Shown here: in pieces, positions 31,582 through 36,247 of the stretch | How positions within the stretch are numbered: the first letter of the stretch is position 1 | Layout: each line of letters starts with the position of its first letter | Source: Spirochaetota bacterium | GTDB lineage: Bacteria; Spirochaetota; UBA4802; JAFGJZ01 | Direction: 5' to 3' | Assembly (NCBI GenBank): GCA_029554345.1 | Contig: JAKPJF010000144.1 | Coordinates: 1-36,247, forward strand | DNA: 36,247 bases | Notes under the pieces: generated by a model | What the model was told of the DNA's origin: nothing | Seen by the model: only the letters and a program-made list of their open reading frames with translations | The model's database searches: none | Position numbers and translations under genes: made by a program

Positions 31582-34500
31582 ATGGCAATAGAAAAAGATT
31601 TTATTCAGGCGATGAAGCTTGAAATCAGCAAAAACTTCACGCTCAACCCATATGAAAGAATAGCTTTTCACAAAATTCTTTCGATTATGAAGTCTGAAAA
31701 CGGAATGAATGTTCTGCTCCGCGACATCCCGAGAAAAGGTGTAATCCGTTCAAGCGCTATTGAAAATCTCAAAGCATTTGACAATCCGCGTGTGACCGAA
31801 ACTTTCATATCTCTTCTTTCAGAAAGCAAACTTTCAGACAAGGATGTCTTTAATATTCTTGAACACATCGAAACTTTCGGATCAGAAAAAGAAGCCTCGG
31901 CTCTCATTTCACTGATTTCTGTAAACAAAACGATTCCGGACAAAGTTTCTTTTGTAGCTAAATCAATTTCAGTCCTCGGCAATATCGACCCCTATGGAAA
32001 TAAAACATCCGACATCATCAAACAGATTGCCGAAAACCAGCAAATAGAAACAGAATCAAGAAAGTCAGCTATAGAAACAACTATAATCAGAGAAATTTCC
32101 TTTTATGAGAATCTTCTAAAAGAAAACAACGATGAACTTAACTCTTCCATATATAAAGCTCTTGCTGTAATATCCGAGCAGGAAATGGCGAAATATGAGA
32201 GCCGCGCAGAAAATGAAATATTTACTGTTCTTCCGGATGAAAATGATAAAGTCCTTCTTGAAATTAGAGTTCTTCTTGGAAAAATGACCACCTCTTTTGA
32301 TGCTTCTTCTTCTCAAACTAAAACTGCATTTATTTTGTCGATGATATCCTGCGGGCATAGAGAATATTTAATCTACACAATGAAAGCCCTGTCTTCCAAT
32401 AATCCGGATCTGATAGATCTGACTCTTTTTGTTATTTTAGCAAATGTCGAAAAAATCAGAACACCGGATGTTTTCCTAAGAAATTTAATTTCACTTTCAT
32501 CAGTAACAGACAGAGACAGCGAACTTATTATTCAAATATTCGAAAAGTTTTTTGAAACACTGAAAAACAACCGTTCATCAAATATGATCCGCAACAAGAT
32601 CAATAATTTCATCATCGTAATGCTTGATAATTTCTTTGAAACATACAGAAAATCTTTTATGATCCCCGAGATAATGGAAAAAGATTATCCCGACAATTTC
32701 AAGAAAATTCGGTCTCTTGTTCTTAACAGATTTAATCCAGAAATTAAGAAAAAAATTCTATTCTTTCTCAATGATGATTCTTATCTTTTGAAAAACCTGA
32801 TCGAAGAAATTTCCGAACAGATTAAGTATATCCCTGAAAATGAAAAAGAAAACCTTTCAGCACTAATCGATGTTCTCTGGGATACCGACCAGAAGGCAAA
32901 ATCAATTTCTGTAACCCGCATTCAGGATATCGATTTTGAAAAGCGCTACCTGAAAAACAGAATAATAAGACTCTGCGAAATTATCGGAAGAATTTCAATT
33001 GAGGATGCATCGTCTTCCCTTGTCAAAATTTTCAATTATATAAAAAAATATCATGATGCAGAAATTTTTGACGCCGCAACTGTTGCCCTTTCCCGTCTTA
33101 ATTATCCGTACATGCTGAGCGAACTCGAAGTGCTGCTGATGAGCGGTGACGAATCCGAAAAAATGAAAGCGGTAGATTTGTTTTCACTTTTTTCAGACCA
33201 GAGGTCGTTAAACATTCTTCTGGATTATCTAAAAGATAATCACAAAACCAACGACGATATGGCTTTAAGGATTCTGAACATTGTTATCAGACGCGACATT
33301 TCGAACAACAAAGCTGCAAGTCAGATAGCAAAGGCAATCGCAGAAACAAACGCTAATCCGGAAATCAGAAAAACAGCCGTTCAGCTTATTGGAAAATGCG
33401 GCTTTGAGCAGGACGTCCTGTATCTAAATGAACTTTTTGTTGAAACAACTGACAACTCAACAAGAGAAGGAATTGTCAGAGCTCTGGATTTTCTTCTCAA
33501 ATCAGTTTCTGCAGAATCCAAAAAATCCGTAACAAGTCTCTTAAAGAAATGCCTTCTGGATTCTTCCATTAAGGTCAGAATGTTCGCCTGTATGGCAATG
33601 CTTCAGGACGGTTCGGCTGATGCATTAAAAACCATCAGAGACATGATGATAATCCGCAACAAGGCGGTGCAGAGAGATATTCTGAACACTCTCGAAAGCT
33701 ATATTTCAGTAGAGCTTGGATTTTTCTTTATTTCCCTTCTCAGAGAAGAATATGCAATATCTCAGGATATTATTCCGCTTCTCAGATATCTTCCGTACGA
33801 AGACAAGAAAGATATCGATCACTTCATAATCAATATCTTCAAAAAGCACGAGGGTTTCGGAGATTCTTCCATCGATCTGTCAAAAGAATACATGAAAGAA
33901 GAAGAATATTTCAAATCGGCAAAAATTGATAATCTGACTCTGATGTTTTTTGATATAATCAACTACGAAGAAATTCTTTCTCAGTCATCAAGTTCGGACA
34001 GTTCTACTGTCGCCAGAGTTATTTTCTCTACAATACTTGATGTAACAAAAGAAAACAGCGGAACTGTTAGCAGAATGACCGGAGGAAAAATCGTTGTATA
34101 TTTCCCGAATCCTCTTTCCGCTGCATCGGCGATGATAGATATAAAGGACAAAATATATTTCTATAATTCCAAAATTCTTCCTGAATATCAGGTTCTTTTT
34201 TCAGTCTATCTTACTCAAACAGACGCATATGTTATTTCTGAAGAAATCACTCTTATTCCTTATCATGAGTCTGAAATTCTTTTAAAGTCTCCTTTTAAAA
34301 AACGTCTATTTGTTAACAGAAACCTTTCTCAGATTCTCAATTATTCTTTCAAATGCGGAATTTTTTCTGAGCTCGCATTTGACCTCAAAGGCAGCAATTT
34401 TTCCGTTTCCGAACTGCAGAATCCTTTAAACTTTACAATGGCCGCCGATGAAATGATTATCCGCCTGAAGGATGAAGAAAAAAAGCGCAAAGAAATCGAA

Positions 34501-34734
34501 CAGCAGCTTGAAGAAGCTATGAGGATTAAGAACGAGCCTAAAACACGCAACATGAGCGCTTATACAAACAAGATGGATGAAATCGGCCGAATAATGAAAA
34601 AGGAAATTCTTGAAGTTAACAAGTACATCAGCAAGCGGTCAACTGACAGAGAACTCATAAAGAATACCGAAAAAATGTTAAACAATATTTATAAAAGATA
34701 CATGCTCGAAGTTTCAAAAACGGTAATGGAATGA
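31582..34734 (+). CDS. HEAT-repeat protein with a degenerate class III nucleotide cyclase-like domain and coiled coil
   Basis: A 1050-residue protein. Residues ~1-770 are helical repeats with HEAT/armadillo character, for instance SSAIENLKAFDNPRVTETFISLLSES and IKVRMFACMAMLQDGSADALKTIRDMM. Residues ~785-930 resemble a class III cyclase homology domain: LTLMFFDIINYEEI includes the first metal Asp (D791). The second metal motif, normally GD, reads TGGK (G834-G835-K836), so catalysis is doubtful. The end (~950-1050) is a charged coiled coil. A regulatory or scaffolding role is inferred. No SD precedes ATG 31582, but TATAAA at 31568-31573 would place transcription start within 2-3 bases of it (possibly leaderless). 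It is the first gene of a three-gene unit with rluA-like and DUF4416 genes. Confidence 0.78.
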   Translation: MAIEKDFIQAMKLEISKNFTLNPYERIAFHKILSIMKSENGMNVLLRDIPRKGVIRSSAIENLKAFDNPRVTETFISLLSESKLSDKDVFNILEHIETFGSEKEASALISLISVNKTIPDKVSFVAKSISVLGNIDPYGNKTSDIIKQIAENQQIETESRKSAIETTIIREISFYENLLKENNDELNSSIYKALAVISEQEMAKYESRAENEIFTVLPDENDKVLLEIRVLLGKMTTSFDASSSQTKTAFILSMISCGHREYLIYTMKALSSNNPDLIDLTLFVILANVEKIRTPDVFLRNLISLSSVTDRDSELIIQIFEKFFETLKNNRSSNMIRNKINNFIIVMLDNFFETYRKSFMIPEIMEKDYPDNFKKIRSLVLNRFNPEIKKKILFFLNDDSYLLKNLIEEISEQIKYIPENEKENLSALIDVLWDTDQKAKSISVTRIQDIDFEKRYLKNRIIRLCEIIGRISIEDASSSLVKIFNYIKKYHDAEIFDAATVALSRLNYPYMLSELEVLLMSGDESEKMKAVDLFSLFSDQRSLNILLDYLKDNHKTNDDMALRILNIVIRRDISNNKAASQIAKAIAETNANPEIRKTAVQLIGKCGFEQDVLYLNELFVETTDNSTREGIVRALDFLLKSVSAESKKSVTSLLKKCLLDSSIKVRMFACMAMLQDGSADALKTIRDMMIIRNKAVQRDILNTLESYISVELGFFFISLLREEYAISQDIIPLLRYLPYEDKKDIDHFIINIFKKHEGFGDSSIDLSKEYMKEEEYFKSAKIDNLTLMFFDIINYEEILSQSSSSDSSTVARVIFSTILDVTKENSGTVSRMTGGKIVVYFPNPLSAASAMIDIKDKIYFYNSKILPEYQVLFSVYLTQTDAYVISEEITLIPYHESEILLKSPFKKRLFVNRNLSQILNYSFKCGIFSELAFDLKGSNFSVSELQNPLNFTMAADEMIIRLKDEEKKRKEIEQQLEEAMRIKNEPKTRNMSAYTNKMDEIGRIMKKEILEVNKYISKRSTDRELIKNTEKMLNNIYKRYMLEVSKTVME

Positions 34735-35669
34735 CCGTTAAAATTAATGAATGTTCATATGATGACAATTATCCTGTCCGCATAGACGCTTATTTATCAG
34801 AAAGATTTTCATATCTGTCGAGATCTTCATGGCAGAAAGAAATCAAATCGGGACGTATTCTTATAAATAATAATCCATGCTTTCTTTCGTCTCTTTTGCT
34901 GAAAAAAGGTGATCTGATAAAATTTACCGCAGAAGAAAAAGAAGAACCGCCTGTAGATTTTTCTCACAAAATACTTTACGAAGATCCTTTCTTTATTGCT
35001 GTTCAAAAAAGCGGAGATATGCCTGTTCATCCCGCCGGAAAATATTTTAAAAATACCCTTCTTTTTATTCTTGAAAATGAATATTCTGCCAAACTTTTCC
35101 CCGCTCACCGCATTGACCGCGAAACATCGGGAATAGTTCTTTTTGCGAAAAACCCTCAAACTGCGGCAAAACTTCAGGAAGAAATATCAAAAGGACAAAA
35201 AACTTATACGGCAATTGTCCGTGGAAAAACTCCGTCTGAATTTGAAAATTCCGCTGCAATTGGAGATTCCGCAGAAAACATGAGCACTGTCAGAAAAAAA
35301 AGATTCGCCGGAAAAGATGGAACAGAAAAGGCATATACTTCTTTTAAAACAGTATTCAGCTTCGGAGATTTCTCTTTTATCAAAGCATTTCCCGAAACCG
35401 GAAGACTTCATCAGATAAGAGTTCATCTTGAAAATTCGGGATTTCCCATAGTAGGGGATAAAATCTATGGCGGAGACGATTCTCTTTTTGTCCGTTTTAT
35501 AAATGAAGGAATGACCCCGGAACTCGAAGAAAAACTTCTTATGAAGCGCTGTGCTCTTCATGCCGCATCAATTGAAATAAAACATCCTGATAACGGAAAA
35601 AATATTAGAATAAACTCTCCTTTGCCGGAGGATTTTATAACTTTCATTAGAGAGAATCGTAATGGCTGA
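34731..35669 (+). CDS. RluA-family RNA pseudouridine synthase with N-terminal S4 domain
   Basis: A 312-residue enzyme isomerising uridine in RNA. An S4-like RNA-binding domain (residues ~10-85, YLSERFSYLSRSSWQKEIKSGRILINNNPC) is followed by the RluA catalytic domain. FPAHRIDRETSGIVLFAKN has the catalytic Asp (D129), with RLHQIRVHLENSGFPIVGDKIYGGDDSL and LHAASIEIKHP farther on. Family members act on 23S rRNA (RluC/RluD type) or tRNA; the target here cannot be assigned. ATGA overlap with the HEAT protein gene and 8-base overlap with DUF4416 indicate a single translationally coupled transcript. Length is normal for the S4-containing type. Confidence 0.93.
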   Translation: MTVKINECSYDDNYPVRIDAYLSERFSYLSRSSWQKEIKSGRILINNNPCFLSSLLLKKGDLIKFTAEEKEEPPVDFSHKILYEDPFFIAVQKSGDMPVHPAGKYFKNTLLFILENEYSAKLFPAHRIDRETSGIVLFAKNPQTAAKLQEEISKGQKTYTAIVRGKTPSEFENSAAIGDSAENMSTVRKKRFAGKDGTEKAYTSFKTVFSFGDFSFIKAFPETGRLHQIRVHLENSGFPIVGDKIYGGDDSLFVRFINEGMTPELEEKLLMKRCALHAASIEIKHPDNGKNIRINSPLPEDFITFIRENRNG

Positions 35670-36183
35670 AATAATATATCCGCCGAAAGCAAAGCTGTTT
35701 TGCGGTTTCATCTATTCGGATGAAGCAATTCTCGATAAAACTATTTCATTACTTTCTGATAGTTACGGGAAAATAATACTGAAATCTGAAAGTTTTCCGT
35801 TTCAGCATACCTGCTATTATGAGTCGATGGGTCAGAATTTAAAAAAAATTCTGTTAGCATTCGATACATTAATTGAAAGAGATCAGATTTCTCTGATAAA
35901 AACTCATTCAAATGAAATTGAGAATTTATTCTTAGATAATGGAAAACGCAGAATAAACATCGATCCGGGATATCTCACTCTCTCGAATGTCTATCTTGCT
36001 TCATGCAAAGAATATTATCACCGCATCTATATAGGAAACGGCATTTATCTTGAAAATGAATACTACTGGTCAAAAAAAGATTACGTGTTTTTCGAGTGGA
36101 CTTATCCGGACTACAAAACCGAAGGTTATGTGAATTTTTTCAAAGAACTGAGAAATATTTATGCGCGGGAGCTGAAAAAATAA
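35662..36183 (+). CDS. DUF4416 family protein
   Basis: A 173-residue protein matching the DUF4416 pattern: PPKAKLFCGFIYSDEAILDKTISLL at the start, then SFPFQHTCYYESMGQNLKK, RRINIDPGYLTLSNVYLAS and a KKDYVFFEWTYPDYKTEGYVNFFKELRNIYARELKK end. No function has been established for the family that I know of; it has no membrane segment and no obvious metal motif. It is translationally coupled to the pseudouridine synthase gene, which hints at an RNA-related role but proves nothing. A terminator follows 3 bases after the stop. Confidence 0.88.
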   Translation: MAEIIYPPKAKLFCGFIYSDEAILDKTISLLSDSYGKIILKSESFPFQHTCYYESMGQNLKKILLAFDTLIERDQISLIKTHSNEIENLFLDNGKRRINIDPGYLTLSNVYLASCKEYYHRIYIGNGIYLENEYYWSKKDYVFFEWTYPDYKTEGYVNFFKELRNIYARELKK

Positions 36184-36186
36184 AAA

Positions 36187-36223
36187 GGGAGGAATCATAA
36201 TCGAATTTCCTCCCGTCTTTTTT
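36187..36223 (+). terminator. Intrinsic terminator after DUF4416
   Basis: GGGAGGAA (36187-36194) pairs with TTCCTCCC (36207-36214) over a 12-base loop and is followed by GTCTTTTTT. It closes the HEAT/RluA/DUF4416 operon. The last 24 bases of the window hold nothing recognisable. Confidence 0.85.
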
Positions 36224-36247
36224 CTTGCGGCTGTAAACCGTTTTCGG

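Overview
The window is AT-rich, densely packed DNA from a diderm, largely anaerobic bacterium. Diderm: there is a secreted outer-membrane beta-barrel protein, a lipoprotein and a class A penicillin-binding protein tail. Anaerobic: it has class III (glycyl radical) ribonucleotide reductase, formate-dependent PurT and a group-4 hydrogenase/complex-I-like membrane complex. CarD followed by a YacL-type PIN-TRAM protein, and a HEAT/cyclase-homology protein followed by RluA and DUF4416, fit a spirochaete or a related deep lineage. That placement is an inference with modest confidence. No tRNA, rRNA, CRISPR array, IS element or phage gene was recognised.

Layout. 1-2308 (+): PBP tail, CarD, PIN-TRAM protein, flavodoxin-fold reductase. 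2297-4072: a GNAT enzyme divergent from a TetR regulator, which has two tandem palindromes in its promoter, then an isochorismatase-fold protein lacking the catalytic Cys. 4339-6360 (+): citrate synthase and a beta-barrel protein. 6361-7542 (-): purT. 7647-8882 (+): AAA ATPase. 8883-12480 (-): nitroreductase-fold lipoprotein, a TPP-riboswitch-controlled pair (thiamine-binding protein and AIR-synthase/ThiL-like protein), and an alpha/beta hydrolase. 12592-15174: small secreted protein, ICMT-type membrane methyltransferase, GNAT, WYL regulator. 15164-22323 (-): a six-gene operon for an energy-converting hydrogenase-related (Ehr-like) complex behind a leader with terminator/antiterminator potential. 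A divergent XRE regulator and a palindrome lie between them. 23081-23163: a strongly self-complementary element with interleaved (pseudoknot-type) pairing. 23176-26199 (-): nrdD, a separate small ORF carrying the glycyl-radical motif, and the radical-SAM activase. 26463-31418: secreted and envelope proteins, metallophosphoesterase, DUF362 ferredoxin protein, cobalamin adenosyltransferase and thiM. 31582-36183 (+): HEAT/cyclase-like protein, RluA, DUF4416.

How the parts fit. The large subunit of the membrane complex keeps only one Cys in each region where a [NiFe] hydrogenase has a Cys pair. The FeS small subunit and the ion-pump-type membrane subunits look intact, so the complex is probably a redox-driven ion pump with an unknown substrate, not a hydrogenase. 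Two thiamine loci (riboswitch pair and thiM) point to thiamine uptake or salvage. Nucleotide synthesis is oxygen-independent and draws on formate (PurT and, by family knowledge, NrdD).

The most interesting leads are the Ehr-like complex with its leader RNA, the split nrdD, the TPP switch fused to an SD-sequestering terminator in front of an AIR-synthase-like gene, and the pseudoknot-like intergenic element.
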